From Melieria omissa (Eukaryota > Arthropoda > Insecta > Diptera > Ulidiidae), in contig OZ020267.1 in NCBI GenBank assembly GCA_963971225.1, positions 72,221,718-72,285,717 on the forward strand: a DNA stretch of 64,000 bases. Direction: 5' to 3'. The translations under genes and the position numbers were made by a program. Position 1 is the stretch's first letter. Each line of letters starts with the position of its first letter. Below are positions 20,501 through 31,482 of this stretch, piece after piece. Below the pieces are notes generated by a model. The model did not search any database. It was not told where the DNA came from and worked only from the letters and a program-made list of their open reading frames with translations.

Positions 20501-20898
20501 CTTACTTTGCCCTTTTTGGACAAAATATGGTTCAGCATGGGTCTTCGTACCTTGTTTTAGAAAAATTAAATTGTTTGGATGAAGGCCAAGTTCTACTAAA
20601 GCCACCGGATCGCCTCAGTCATATTAGAGAAAACATAAGAAAGAATCTGGAGTTGGCTCACGAAAAAGCAGCAAAAACATATAACTTGCGAACGCGCAAG
20701 GTTGATTACAAGGAAGGACAGGTTGTATATCGCAAGAATTTTACGCTCAGCAAAGCTGGAAATGCTACCAATGCCAAGTTTAATCCGAAGTATGTCAAAT
20801 GTCGCATACGCAAAAAGGTGGGAAATGCATTATATGATGTAGAAGACATGGAAGGTAATCTTACAGGCAGATATCATGCTTCTGACTTAAAATTTTGA
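17533..20898 (+). CDS. pol: Pol, copy D
   Basis: This Pol is complete, with all catalytic motifs as listed for copy C. The codon that is GTG in copies C and E is GTT here, so the first possible independent start is the ATG at 17620. That argues against GTG initiation and for frameshift entry from gag. Integrase has Leu in DHLSK. Confidence 0.92.
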   Translation, partial: PEIERVGFRGLSFDPVSPEKVNSPKLIDRMPALEKPKTGPIAILKPPTRDTACQTDNSCLSLHQRKLLYENAKAKIFNTESRTASKILKCRCRYRKREANRKLVESTVIHNDNRPYAKITICDETFIALLDSGAHVSVLGKNSESFLSRKHISIRPIRSSMSTADGTKQPVLGFCSLPVTYKDVTKTIDFYIVPTLMQEVYLGVDFWRSFALAPHIISEISALPLKEGNNLNMHDLSPEERLELDKVILRFPSFSKRGLGCTSLLQHHIDTGDAAPVKSKHFPLSPPRQAEAYAEVERLLKLGVIEESDSPWCSPVVLVRKPGKVRLCIDSRKVNALTKKDSYPLPHINGLLSRLKDTHFISGIDLKDAFFQIKLSDSSKEKTAFAIPGLPLYHFKVMPFGLCNGPQTMSRLMDKVIPSRLREKVFIYLDDLLVCSADFKSHLQLLSEVADCLRKANLTINVEKSKFCQKEIKYLGYLIGKGCLKVDPDKVEAVKNFPVPKSPRQVRRFIGMANWYRSFITNFADLAGPLTDCLRKSAGPFKLTLEAINAFEKLKQALSTAPVLAQPDFAKEFIIQCDASKIGVGGVLYQVGENGKERPIAFVSKKLNKAQRNYTVTELECLAAVVSVKRFRPYVEGMTFRILTDHSSLKWLMTQKDLSGRLARWSLMLQRYNFTMEHRKGSLNVVPDTLSRFDVDALTPDDKAPCEIDLSSPAFDTEQYRRLRQAVQDNQERLPDTCLSDGFIYKRVQFRKGIEEEEDRLWRLWLPEGLTREAIRLAHNSDASCHGGFEKTLARIRQKYFWPRMAKEIREYVINCHECKAIKCSNQISRPPMGKPFVSKRPFQRMYCDFLGPYPCTKSKNQFLFILLDHLSKFVFLKQMRTATSSNVIGFLQNEIFPTFGVPQYLHSDNGRQFVSKEMSKFLNDYGVTHIRTGLYSPQANASERINREIITKIRYLIREDNDHSQWDRYIPQILSILRSDYHSSINCSPYFALFGQNMVQHGSSYLVLEKLNCLDEGQVLLKPPDRLSHIRENIRKNLELAHEKAAKTYNLRTRKVDYKEGQVVYRKNFTLSKAGNATNAKFNPKYVKCRIRKKVGNALYDVEDMEGNLTGRYHASDLKF

Positions 20899-22911
20899 CT
20901 CTACCGAATTAGTTTTTTTATTGCCCGGCTGCGTGGGTCGAGCCACACGTTATTATTGGTTGCACACGGTATTAATGTCATAAAGTAGAGTTGCTATATT
21001 TTTTTTTCCCATTACTATCACAATTAGCTAACCTTATCTTTCCGGTTCGTTCTTTCGGCAGGCCTTATAACGAATCCGTGTTCTGTTACGGTTCGCTCAA
21101 GTTTATTATTCAATATCCATTCAATCAAACTCCCACTCTAGTCAATTCAAATTCAACCGTTCCATTTTTCTATCATTGCACTATTGGCTGTGCACCCTAG
21201 TATCAAACCTTACTTTGTCAGTAATGTGTAAGGGGTTTCAACTGTTCCCACTAACCGAGTGCGCACAACACTGGTACACACACACATACTAGCACACACG
21301 CAGTGCATTGCTGCAGTCGCGCTCAGTACGCACAGTGGTTGTTGGTGAGGGCATTCTTCTTGCATTCTTGCGGGCAAATTGTTGGTACACTGCAGAAGCA
21401 CTTCGCGTAAACAAGGCAATAAATCATATTTTTTGCGAACATCGGGTGATTTGCCCGTTATGCAAAAATGAGCTATTTAAGCAGCCAAAATCACACGGCT
21501 CGGGCAAACCGTAAGTGAAGATCAAAGGTGCTGGTCCTAATTTTGTGTGTGCGATATAGGCGACCTGTACTGCGTGTCAAGGGATCATATCTGCCGACGA
21601 AGTCGACGGGCAATTTTAAACGACGCCACAAGTATATACTGGCCAGTCCACCGGCGGCAGCGTTTCGGCCGCGACCAGCACCACAAGCGATAAATTGCTT
21701 GACGTGGAGTCCAAACTGGCCGCTAACACATATATAAAGCAATCGGTGACACACGTTAGACTCCCATTAACAACGACTTCCCCCACCGTCGCTTCCACGG
21801 TATTGGGTATGTGCACGCCCACTGGTCAAGGCAACCGAAGTCCAGCTACAACACATCACCTTATATCCCATCATCAATTTCACCGTGCAACTACGGCGAC
21901 ACATCATTACATCGCTACTAGCAGCAACAGTTCACCCTCATCCAGCAGTTCACCAGCTTGCTTAAATTCGACTTACGTCTCACCTTCTACCACAACAGTC
22001 ACATTGGCCTTTCCACCACCACCATGTGGAACCGCCACAGCCACTAATGTTACAGCCCGATGGCATGGTCATTCTGTAACTACAACAACAAGTATCAATC
22101 AACGCCAACAATCGGTACCCCCACGCAGCAACGGTTCCTCATCATCATCCTCAAGCGGTTGTCAGTATTTCCAATCACCACACTCCACTTCGGCCTCAGT
22201 GTCTCCACCACGACCCTCACCGTCTACACTACGTTCACCCCCACCATCGGTTGCGTCACCGATAAACAACACACAACAGATACCAGTCCATAAAGTGTTG
22301 TTAGAAGCATAACTCATAGAGGAGTTCATCATCATCATCGCATCATTTAAGTGATCTTATATTTAAATTCTAATTTCAATTAACGTGCTTAGTTAACAAA
22401 ACAAAAAAAAAAAGAGAGAAAAAAAAAAAAAAGGCAAAATAATTGGAAAAAAAAAAAAATTTTTGTTTCCCTTTTGAAAATCGAACTAACTAATTTGCTA
22501 AGTATGTGATTGTATTTAATTGGAAAAAAAAAAAAACAAAAAAAAAAAAATTAATTTGTTTCATAAAAGTGCAAGAATTTAATTCCTAATTGTGTTAAAA
22601 TAAGTGACAACAAATGTAAGCCTTTAAAATTTTACTAATTTCCTAAATCTAGCTTAGGTCCAGCTCAACAATCATCGTCTCGCATGGCCATACGAACAGC
22701 GATGGAGAGCATGTAAGTGAGTGGAAATAATTATTATATTTGGAATTTACTTATTATAAATTAGCATAATTTTGAGGCATTTGTTTTAACTTAAAGTTAA
22801 CTTAAGATTCCATCAAATGTTTTTTTTTGTAAAATCTAAACATTGAAAAATGAAGTTTGCTGTTTGTTCCACATATCGAAAAATGAGTTTTTAAATTTCA
22901 ATTAAGGGGAA
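20899..22911 (+). other. 3' accessory region, copy D
   Basis: This is the complete region. It differs from the others in having six instead of seven Ts near 21430, a GTGAGG instead of GTGAGT donor-like site near 21345, and several changes in the Ser/Thr-rich frame (21695-22312). The loss of the donor-like GTGAGT weakens a splicing role for that particular site. Confidence 0.75.
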
Positions 22912-23319
22912 TGTCGACATGCAAATTGTGTAGGATGGCATAAGCGTAGCTAACGACTTAGCAAAGGGGCTAACTAAAAATTTCGAGTGCTTAGGTAGCC
23001 ATAGGCGTATACCAATGGGAGGGAGAAGTGCACTCCAGGGCATAACACCAACCCTACTCCAGGTGTGACACCATTTCTTGCCTGTTTCGCACTGTTTGTG
23101 TTGGTTTTTCTTTCTTTTCCACCCGGTCATAGTCAAGACGGCTTATGAATATTTTGGCATGATTATTTTTTTCTATTGTTGCGTGTTGCTTGTGTGTGGT
23201 TACAAGAACCTCGACCCAGCCGACATGACTAGCCGAAGACCAACCCAGCATGCCACCCCGTATCCACCACGGCAAAAATATATATGTATATATTGGTTTT
23301 TGCGAAGATCCGCACAACA
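22912..23319 (+). repeat. LTR at the right end of copy D (408 bp)
   Basis: This is the 3' LTR of D and at the same time the 5' LTR of a following unit that is cut off in its leader. The variants match the LTR at 15223. Confidence 0.85.
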
Positions 23320-23897
23320 TAGAATGGCGCCCAACGTTCCAACGAAGCAATAGGTGAAGTTACGAACTGAGACAGTGCAGGAAATTGTTCATAGTCTGAA
23401 GAATCAGGTTAACATTTATAGTTTTCAGGGTATTTCGAAGTTAGGTTTAACGTTATAAGTCCCGGGTGATCTGGAAACTCATTTTCGGAGCCGCGTTGCG
23501 ATAACATCAAACATAACCAATTAATCGAATGCGAACTGGCGTTTTACTTAGGTTGAACGTGTAATTTGTCCCTGAAGTTTTCGAAAGCGTGAGACCGTGA
23601 TTATTGAATTGTAAGTTTGATTTCATGCCGCCACTGCGGAAGATTTCTTTAGGAGATCCAAACCTGATTATTTTATTTTGAATTGTAAGGCTACGCGAAT
23701 TTACTTGTCCATATAATGCTACTTTCCTTAAGATGCATATGACGTAGTTCTCGCTAGGAATAATAGGAGTAGAGTCAATACTGTATCGTTCGTGCGGTCG
23801 TATTTTGCCTACACATTCCAACCTTGCATTTCAAATTCTAATGCCTTGCTGTCCTGCGTAGTGTATTGTTGACATTCCCCGTTTAAAAACGAAATTT
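23320..23897 (+). other. Truncated leader following copy D
   Basis: The leader has its primer site at 23325-23336 and the antisense 104-codon frame at 23507-23821. It breaks off in a T-run just before the gag start. The sequence then continues as the minus-strand 3' region of copy E. The expected gag and pol are absent. Confidence 0.8.
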
Positions 23898-25447
23898 TTT
23901 TTTTCCCAATTATTTTGCCTTTTTTTTTTCCTCTCTTTTTTTTTGTTTTGTTAACTAAGCACGTTAATTGAAATTAGAATTTAAATATAAGATCACTTAA
24001 ATGATGCGATGATGATGATGAACTCCTCTATGAGTTATGCTTCTAACAACACTTTATGGACTGGTATCTGTTGTGTGTTGTTTATCGGTGACGCAACCGA
24101 GGGTGGGGGTGAACGTAGTGTAGACGGTGAGGGTCGTGGTGGAGACACTGAGGCAGAAGTGGAGTGTGGTGATTGGAAATACTGACAACCGCTTGAGGAT
24201 GATGATGAGGAACCGTTGCTGCGTGGGGGTACCGATTGTGGGCGTTGATTGATACTTGTTGTTGTAGTTACAGAATGACCATGCCATCGGGCTGTAACAT
24301 TAGTGGCTGTGGCGGTTCCACATGGTGGTGGTGGAAAGGCCAATGTGACTGTTGTGGTAGAAGGTGAGACGTAAGTCGAATTTAAGCAAGCTGGTGAACT
24401 GCTGGATGTGGGTGAACTGTTGCTGCTAGTAGCGATGTAATGATGTGTCGCCGTAGTTGCACGGTGAAATTGATGATGGGATATAAGGTGATGTGTTGTA
24501 GCTGGACTTCGGTTGCCTTGACCAGTGGGCGTGCACATACCCAATAACGTGGAAGCGACGGTGGGGGAAGTCGTTGTTAATGGGAGTCTAACGTGTGTCC
24601 CCGATTGCTTTATATATGTGTTAGCGGCCAGTTTGGACTCCACGTCAAGCAATTTATCGCTTGTGGTGCTGGTCGCGGCCGAAACGCTGCCGCCGGTGGA
24701 CTGGCCAGTATATACTTGTGGCGTCGTTTAAAATTGCCCGTCGACTTCGTCGGCAGATATGATCCCTTGACACGCAGTACAGGTCGCCTATATCGCACAC
24801 ACAAAATTAGGACCAGCACCTTTGATCTTCACTTACGGTTTGCCCGAGCCGTGTGATTTTGGCTGCTTAAATAGCTCATTTTTGCATAACGGGCAAATCA
24901 CCCGATGTTCGCAAAAAAATATGATTTATTGCCTTGTTTACGCGAAGTGCTTCTGCAGTGTACCAACAATTTGCCCGCAAGAATGCAAGAAGAATGCACT
25001 CACCAACAACCACTGTGCGTACTGAGCGCGACTGCAGCAATGCACTGCGTGTGTGCTAGTATGTGTGTGTGTACCAGTGTTGTGCGCACTCGGTTAGTGG
25101 GAACAGTTGAAACCCCTTACACATCACTGACAAAGTAAGGTTTGATACTAGGGTGCACAGCCAATAGTGCAATGATAGAAAAATGGAACGGTTGAATTTG
25201 AATTGACTAGAGTGGGAGTTTGATTGAATGGATATTGAATAATAAACTTGAGCGAACCGTAACAGAACACGGATTCGTTATAAGGCCTGCCGAAAGAACG
25301 AACCGGAAAGATAAGGTTAGCTAATTGTGATAGTAATGGGAAAAAAATATAGCAACTCTACTTTATGACATTAATACCGTGTGCAACCAATAATAACGTG
25401 TGGCTCGACCCATGCAGCCGGGCAATAAAAAAACTAATTCGGTAGAG
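23898..25447 (-). other. 3' accessory region of copy E, truncated
   Basis: It holds the Ser/Thr-rich frame (24035-24652, with the QRPQ variant also found in C) but lacks the segment after the first A-run, so the mini-exon, polypurine tract and 3' LTR are gone. Confidence 0.75.
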
Positions 25448-28400
25448 TCAAAATTTTAAGTCAGAAGCATGATATCTGCCTGTAAGATTACCTTCCATGT
25501 CTTCTACATCATATAATGCATTTCCCACCTTTTTGCGTATGCGACATTTGACATACTTCGGATTAAACTTGGCATTGGTAGCATTTCCAGCTTTGCTGAG
25601 CGTAAAATTCTTGCGATATACAACCTGTCCTTCCTTGTAATCAACCTTGCGCGTTCGCAAGTTATATGTTTTTGCTGCTTTTTCGTGAGCCAACTCCAGA
25701 TTCTTTCTTATGTTTTCTCTAATATGACTGAGGCGATCCGGTGGCTTTAGTAGAACTTGGCCTTCATCCAAACAATTTAATTTTTCTAAAACAAGGTACG
25801 AAGACCCATGCTGAACCATATTTTGTCCAAAAAGGGCAAAGTAAGGTGAACAATTTATTGAGGAATGATAGTCGCTTCGAAGTATGGATAGAATTTGTGG
25901 AATGTATCTATCCCATTGGGAGTGGTCATTATCTTCGCGAATCAAGTATCTGATTTTTGTTATGATTTCCCTATTTATGCGTTCAGAAGCGTTTGCTTGA
26001 GGCGAATACAATCCGGTTCTGATATGGGTTACCCCGTAGTCATTCAAAAACTTGCTCATTTCTTTTGATACGAACTGCCTTCCATTGTCACTATGCAGGT
26101 ACTGAGGTACACCAAAGGTCGGAAAAATTTCATTTTGCAAGAAACCGATAACATTGCTGGAGGTGGCTGTACGCATTTGCTTTAAAAACACAAACTTTGA
26201 AAAGTGATCAAGAAGAATAAAAAGAAACTGGTTTTTTGATTTTGTGCATGGATAAGGACCAAGAAAATCGCAGTACATGCGCTGAAAAGGTCTTTTGGAT
26301 ACGAATGGTTTACCCATAGGTGGTCTTGAGATCTGGTTTGAGCATTTTATAGCTTTGCATTCGTGACAGTTAATCACATATTCCCTAATCTCTTTTGCCA
26401 TTCGAGGCCAAAAATATTTCTGTCTAATGCGGGCTAAAGTCTTTTCGAATCCGCCGTGGCAGCTCGCATCAGAATTATGCGCAAGCCGAATTGCTTCACG
26501 TGTCAGACCTTCAGGTAGCCATAAACGCCATAGCCTATCTTCTTCCTCTTCTATACCTTTCCTAAACTGGACACGCTTGTAAATAAAACCGTCGGATAAA
26601 CAAGTGTCAGGAAGTCGCTCCTGATTATCTTGAACGGCCTGGCGAAGTCTGCGATATTGTTCAGTATCAAAGGCAGGAGAAGACAAGTCGATTTCACAGG
26701 GTGCTTTATCATCCGGTGTAAGTGCGTCTACGTCGAATCTCGACAACGTATCTGGGACGACATTTAACGATCCTTTTCTGTGCTCCATGGTGAAGTTGTA
26801 GCGCTGAAGCATTAACGACCATCTCGCTAATCTGCCACTGAGGTCCTTTTGCGTCATTAACCATTTGAGCGACGAGTGATCTGTAAGGATGCGAAACGTC
26901 ATGCCTTCGACGTAAGGTCTAAATCGCTTTACGCTAACTACAGCCGCCAAACACTCTAACTCCGTGACAGTGTAGTTACGCTGTGCCTTATTTAATTTTT
27001 TCGATACAAATGCAATCGGTCGTTCCTTGCCATTTTCACCAACCTGATACAGCACGCCGCCAACACCAATTTTCGAAGCATCGCACTGTATAATAAACTC
27101 CTTTGCGAAATCTGGCTGAGCGAGAACAGGGGCAGTCGATAATGCTTGTTTTAGTTTTTCAAAGGCATTGATTGCTTCTAAGGTGAGCTTAAAAGGGCCA
27201 GCAGATTTTCGTAGGCAATCTGTTAGCGGGGCAGCAAGATCGGCAAAGTTCGTAATAAACGAGCGATACCAGTTTGCCATACCAATAAAACGGCGAACTT
27301 GGCGCGGCGATTTTGGCACTGGAAAATTTTTCACCGCCTCAACCTTATCTGGGTCTACTTTCAAACATCCCTTTCCTATCAAATACCCTAAATATTTAAT
27401 TTCTTTCTGACAAAATTTGCTCTTTTCCACGTTAATTGTAAGATTAGCTTTACGGAGACAGTCTGCTACTTCGCTTAGCAGCTGCAAATGAGATTTAAAA
27501 TCCGCACTGCACACTAATAGGTCATCCAGATAAATGAAAACTTTCTCTCTCAAGCGTGACGGGATTACTTTGTCCATCAACCTACTCATTGTCTGCGGTC
27601 CATTACACAAGCCGAACGGCATTACCTTAAAGTGGTAAAGCGGTAAGCCAGGTATAGCAAACGCGGTTTTCTCTTTTGACGAATCTGATAATTTTATTTG
27701 GAAAAATGCGTCTTTCAAATCTATACCGCTAATAAAATGAGTGTCCTTCAGCCGACTGAGAAGACCGTTAATATGAGGAAGAGGATACGAGTCCTTTTTC
27801 GTGAGCGCATTAACTTTTCTGGAGTCGATGCAAAGTCTGACTTTCCCTGGTTTACGCACCAAAACCACCGGACTACACCAAGGAGAATCTGACTCTTCAA
27901 TCACACCTAATTTTAACAGACGCTCAACTTCTGCATATGCTTCAGCCTGACGAGGCGGAGAGAGCGGAAAATGCTTAGACTTCACTGGCGCAGCGTCGCC
28001 AGTGTCAATGTGATGCTGTAATAAGCTTGTACAACCTAATCCACGCTTCGAAAACGAAGGAAACCTCAAAATAACTTTGTCTAATTCCAGGCGTTCTTCA
28101 GGACTCAAATCGTGCATGTTTAAATTGTTTCCTTCCTTTAGGGGCAATGCGGATATTTCTGATATTATATGTGGTGCTAAGGCAAAGCTGCGCCAAAAAT
28201 CGACGCCGAGATAGACTTCTTGCATCAATGTTGGGACGATATAGAAATCAATTGTTTTCGTTACATCCTTGTATGTAACAGGTAAAGAACAGAAACCTAA
28301 CACGGGTTGTTTTGTGCCATCAGCAGTGGACATCGAAGATCTAATGGGTCTAATCGAAATGTGTTTACGGCTGAGAAACGACTCTGAATTCTTCCCAAGT

Positions 28401-28813
28401 ACAGAAACATGTGCACCAGAATCTAGCAGTGCGATAAAGGTTTCATCGCATATTGTAATTTTAGCGTAAGGTCGATTGTCGTTATGAATAACAGTGGATT
28501 CAACCAACTTTCGGTTAGCCTCCCGTTTCCGGTATCGGCATCTACACTTTAAAATTTTACTGGCTGTTCTACTTTCGGTGTTAAAGATCTTGGCCTTTGC
28601 ATTTTCATACAAAAGTTTCCGCTGATGCAAAGATAAGCACGAATTGTCGGTTTGGCAAGCAGTATCACGTGTAGGTGGTTTTAAAATAGCAATTGGACCA
28701 GTTTTTGGTTTTTCTAAAGCAGGCATACGATCAATTAGTTTTGGAGAATTCACTTTTTCGGGGCTTACTGGGTCGAACGAGAGTCCCCGGAAGCCAACTC
28801 GCTCGATTTCCGG
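25448..28813 (-). CDS. pol: Pol, copy E
   Basis: This Pol is complete. It shares the integrase DHFSK variant and the GTG near the start with copy C. A private change is Ala for Gly in FADLAAPLTD, in the linker after RT. Catalytic motifs are unchanged. Confidence 0.92.
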   Translation of the reverse strand, partial: PEIERVGFRGLSFDPVSPEKVNSPKLIDRMPALEKPKTGPIAILKPPTRDTACQTDNSCLSLHQRKLLYENAKAKIFNTESRTASKILKCRCRYRKREANRKLVESTVIHNDNRPYAKITICDETFIALLDSGAHVSVLGKNSESFLSRKHISIRPIRSSMSTADGTKQPVLGFCSLPVTYKDVTKTIDFYIVPTLMQEVYLGVDFWRSFALAPHIISEISALPLKEGNNLNMHDLSPEERLELDKVILRFPSFSKRGLGCTSLLQHHIDTGDAAPVKSKHFPLSPPRQAEAYAEVERLLKLGVIEESDSPWCSPVVLVRKPGKVRLCIDSRKVNALTKKDSYPLPHINGLLSRLKDTHFISGIDLKDAFFQIKLSDSSKEKTAFAIPGLPLYHFKVMPFGLCNGPQTMSRLMDKVIPSRLREKVFIYLDDLLVCSADFKSHLQLLSEVADCLRKANLTINVEKSKFCQKEIKYLGYLIGKGCLKVDPDKVEAVKNFPVPKSPRQVRRFIGMANWYRSFITNFADLAAPLTDCLRKSAGPFKLTLEAINAFEKLKQALSTAPVLAQPDFAKEFIIQCDASKIGVGGVLYQVGENGKERPIAFVSKKLNKAQRNYTVTELECLAAVVSVKRFRPYVEGMTFRILTDHSSLKWLMTQKDLSGRLARWSLMLQRYNFTMEHRKGSLNVVPDTLSRFDVDALTPDDKAPCEIDLSSPAFDTEQYRRLRQAVQDNQERLPDTCLSDGFIYKRVQFRKGIEEEEDRLWRLWLPEGLTREAIRLAHNSDASCHGGFEKTLARIRQKYFWPRMAKEIREYVINCHECKAIKCSNQISRPPMGKPFVSKRPFQRMYCDFLGPYPCTKSKNQFLFILLDHFSKFVFLKQMRTATSSNVIGFLQNEIFPTFGVPQYLHSDNGRQFVSKEMSKFLNDYGVTHIRTGLYSPQANASERINREIITKIRYLIREDNDHSQWDRYIPQILSILRSDYHSSINCSPYFALFGQNMVQHGSSYLVLEKLNCLDEGQVLLKPPDRLSHIRENIRKNLELAHEKAAKTYNLRTRKVDYKEGQVVYRKNFTLSKAGNATNAKFNPKYVKCRIRKKVGNALYDVEDMEGNLTGRYHASDLKF

Positions 28814-30057
28814 TTTCCCAAGTGTTTATTTGTACACTTTGGAGTAACTACGCCACTCTGACCGCATTTAAAGCAAAATAAATTCCGTTGTTCTTCTGGA
28901 CAGTAAATATAAGAGTGGCCGTACGTTCTACAATTCCAGCACTGTATTTTTGAATAATCCGGATTAATTGGATAACGAGCGAATCTCAACGCTTCGAGTT
29001 GAGGATCACTAATATCATCATCGCTGTCAGCACTGTGCAACTCATTCAGCTGCCGATTCTGATTGGACACGATTGGTGAGAGTTTGCTTTCGCGTATCAA
29101 CTTCTCTGCCTTGCGAGCCAAATCTCGGAAATCGTCTAAATGCTTAGGTTCAGTGCTAAACAACATGAATTTCAAATTTGTATTTAAATTCCGTTTCATA
29201 ATGTCAATAAGTGTTCCATCCGTCATCGGATTGCTAAGCCTTGCGTTCATCGCGATAATCGCTGAATGAAAATCGTCATAGCTTTCCTTCGGCTGCTGTT
29301 TGCGCAAAGAAATTTTCAAAATTACTTCATGGTCTGTTTCTAAAACACCGAACTCTTTTCTTAAGGCGTAACACAAGTGCGGATATGAAGCAGAGGGATT
29401 CTGTCTACTGAAAGTCCAATAAAAAATCTCAGCTTTTCCTTTCAGGAAAATATGAAAATTCGACAATAAGTGGTCCATTGGACATTTTGTTCGTTCGCTT
29501 AAAGTGTTAATTTTAAAAAGAAAATCAGAAACGCTAGTTGTGCCATCGTAAGAAATATTCCATTTCTGCAATTTTATAGAATTGCTAACTGAATTTGTAA
29601 CGGAGTTACTCGAGTGGTCTGATGCCGAAGTCATACCACCATTATTTGCGTTGGGTCTAGCTTCAGCAACATTCAAAGTAGCGAATTCGCTTCGCAAGGA
29701 ACTCAATTCTCGACGAAACTCTTCTTGGGTATCGCGAATGGTCTGACGGAGGTATGTGGCTAAATCGTCTATTGTGGAGGAGTTATGCCTGGTTGGCTGT
29801 GGATTGTTACCCATAGTAGGTATGTCAGATCGCGGCGAATTCATATTCGGCGCGGACGCAAATTGTTCGTTCAAAGATGGCAAAAGCAAAGAATCGTTTG
29901 GATTAGACATATTTTCACCAGCAGCAGCGTCTACAGCGCTTGTTAGCAATGATTGCTGGTCTGTACTAGTACTGGGCGGAGAGTGCACCACTCTTGGAAG
30001 TGAGCCTCTACCACGAAAACTCCTATTCAAATTCCTTTTCTGAGTTCGAGTTTCCAT
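28765..30057 (-). CDS. gag: Gag, copy E
   Basis: This is an intact 430-codon Gag with Arg for Ser in PTRHNSS, shared only with copy G. The slippery site is at complement 28813-28819. Confidence 0.9.
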   Translation of the reverse strand: METRTQKRNLNRSFRGRGSLPRVVHSPPSTSTDQQSLLTSAVDAAAGENMSNPNDSLLLPSLNEQFASAPNMNSPRSDIPTMGNNPQPTRHNSSTIDDLATYLRQTIRDTQEEFRRELSSLRSEFATLNVAEARPNANNGGMTSASDHSSNSVTNSVSNSIKLQKWNISYDGTTSVSDFLFKINTLSERTKCPMDHLLSNFHIFLKGKAEIFYWTFSRQNPSASYPHLCYALRKEFGVLETDHEVILKISLRKQQPKESYDDFHSAIIAMNARLSNPMTDGTLIDIMKRNLNTNLKFMLFSTEPKHLDDFRDLARKAEKLIRESKLSPIVSNQNRQLNELHSADSDDDISDPQLEALRFARYPINPDYSKIQCWNCRTYGHSYIYCPEEQRNLFCFKCGQSGVVTPKCTNKHLGNRKSSELASGDSRSTQ

Positions 30058-30714
30058 ACCAACTCAATCAGCAGAAAAAAAAATAAAAAAAAATTTTATT
30101 ATCATAATTTGGCAAAATAACAAGAGAGTAAAAAAAAACTTTCGTTTTTAAACGGGGAATGTCAACAATACACTACGCAGGACAGCAAGGCATTAGAATT
30201 TGAAATGCAAGGTTGGAATGTGTAGGCAAAATACGACCGCACGAACGATACAGTATTGACTCTACTCCTATTATTCCTAGCGAGAACTACGTCATATGCA
30301 TCTTAAGGAAAGTAGCATTATATGGACAAGTAAATTCGCGTAGCCTTACAATTCAAAATAAAATAATCAGGTTTGGATCTCCTAAAGAAATCTTCCGCAG
30401 TGGCGGCATGAAATCAAACTTACAATTCAATAATCACGGTCTCACGCTTTCGAAAACTTCAGGGACAAATTACACGTTCAACCTAAGTAAAACGCCAGTT
30501 CGCATTCGATTAATTGGTTATGTTTGATGTTATCGCAACGCGGCTCCGAAAATGAGTTTCCAGATCACCCGGGACTTATAACGTTAAACCTAACTTCGAA
30601 ATACCCTGAAAACTATAAATGTTAACCTGATTCTTCAGACTATGAACAATTTCCTGCACTGTCTCAGTTCGTAACTTCACCTATTGCTTCGTTGGAACGT
30701 TGGGCGCCATTCTA
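30058..30714 (-). other. Leader of copy E
   Basis: The leader has its primer site at complement 30698-30709 (CGTTCC variant). The antisense frame of 104 codons is at 30213-30527 on the plus strand. Confidence 0.6.
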
Positions 30715-31122
30715 TGTTGCGCGGGTCTTCGCAAAAACCAATATATACATATATATTTTTCTCGTGGTGGATACGGGGTGGCATGCTGGGTTGGTCTTCG
30801 GCTAGTCATGTCGGCTGGGTCGAGGTTCTTGTAACCACACACAAGCAACACGCAACAATAGAAAAAAATAATCATGCCAAAATATTCATAAGCCGTCTTG
30901 ACTATGACCGGGTGGAAAAGAAAGAAAAACCAACACAAACAGTGCGAAACAGGCAAGAAATGGTGTCACACCTGGAGTAGGGTTGGTGTTATGCCCTGGA
31001 GTGCACTTCTCCCTCCCATTGGTATACGCCTATGGCTACCTAAGCACTCGAAATTTTTAGTTAGCCCCTTTGCTAAGTCGTTAGCTACGCTTATGCCATC
31101 CTACACAATTTGCATGTCGACA
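30715..31122 (-). repeat. LTR, copy E (408 bp, minus)
   Basis: The LTR ends CGCGCAACA where most copies have CGCACAACA, a change shared with the LTR at 38988-39395. The polypurine tract lies at 31123-31134 on the minus strand. Confidence 0.85.
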
Positions 31123-31482
31123 TTCCCCTTAATTGAAATTTAAAAACTCATTTTTCGATATGTGGAACAAACAGCAAACTTCATTTTTCAATGTTTAGAT
31201 TTTACAAAAAAACATTTGATGGAATCTTAAGTTAACTTTAAGTTAAAACAAATGCCTCAAAATTATGCTAATTTATAATAAGTAAATTCCAAATATAATA
31301 ATTATTTCCACTCACTTACATGCTCTCCATCGCTGTTCGTATGGCCATGCGAGACGATGATTGTTGAGCGGGACCTAAGCTAGATTTAGGAAATTAGTAA
31401 AATTTTAAAGGCTTACATTTGTTGTCACTTATTTTAACACAATTAGGAATTAAATTCTTGCACTTTTATGAAACAAATTAAA
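31123..31482 (-). other. Tail of a 3' region upstream of copy E
   Basis: This is the last 360 bp of the 3' region of a unit that would precede E. It includes the mini-exon-like segment with its silent CCC change. It breaks off in the A/T-run, where the sequence inverts into fragment F. Confidence 0.8.

Larger units (their letters stand above)
15223..23319 (+). mobile_element. Retroelement copy D, complete element with matching LTR variants
   Basis: This is an 8097-bp LTR-to-LTR element. Both LTRs (15223-15630 and 22912-23319) share the two diagnostic variants not seen elsewhere, as expected for one insertion event. It is flanked by other copies instead of unique DNA, so no target-site duplication can be read. 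All coding frames are intact. Confidence 0.9.
23898..31122 (-). mobile_element. Retroelement copy E, inverted
   Basis: On the minus strand this is LTR (30715-31122), leader, gag, pol and a 3' region that is truncated in its A-run at about 23898. The E and G LTRs and leaders share private variants (CGCGCAACA end, Arg in Gag PTRHN). The E pol and 3' region share variants with C. It therefore looks mosaic. Confidence 0.9.

Noticed and set aside
21308..21514. A zinc-finger-like reading (FCEHRVICPLCKNELF) in the 3' region
   Set aside because: The frame depends on a homopolymer that has six bases in D and G but seven in B, C, E and H, so it is open only in some copies. The spacing also does not match a known finger.
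24822..25138. Cysteine-rich short frames antisense to the 3' region
   Set aside because: They overlap in two frames, follow CA/GT-rich sequence and have no signal peptide or family pattern.
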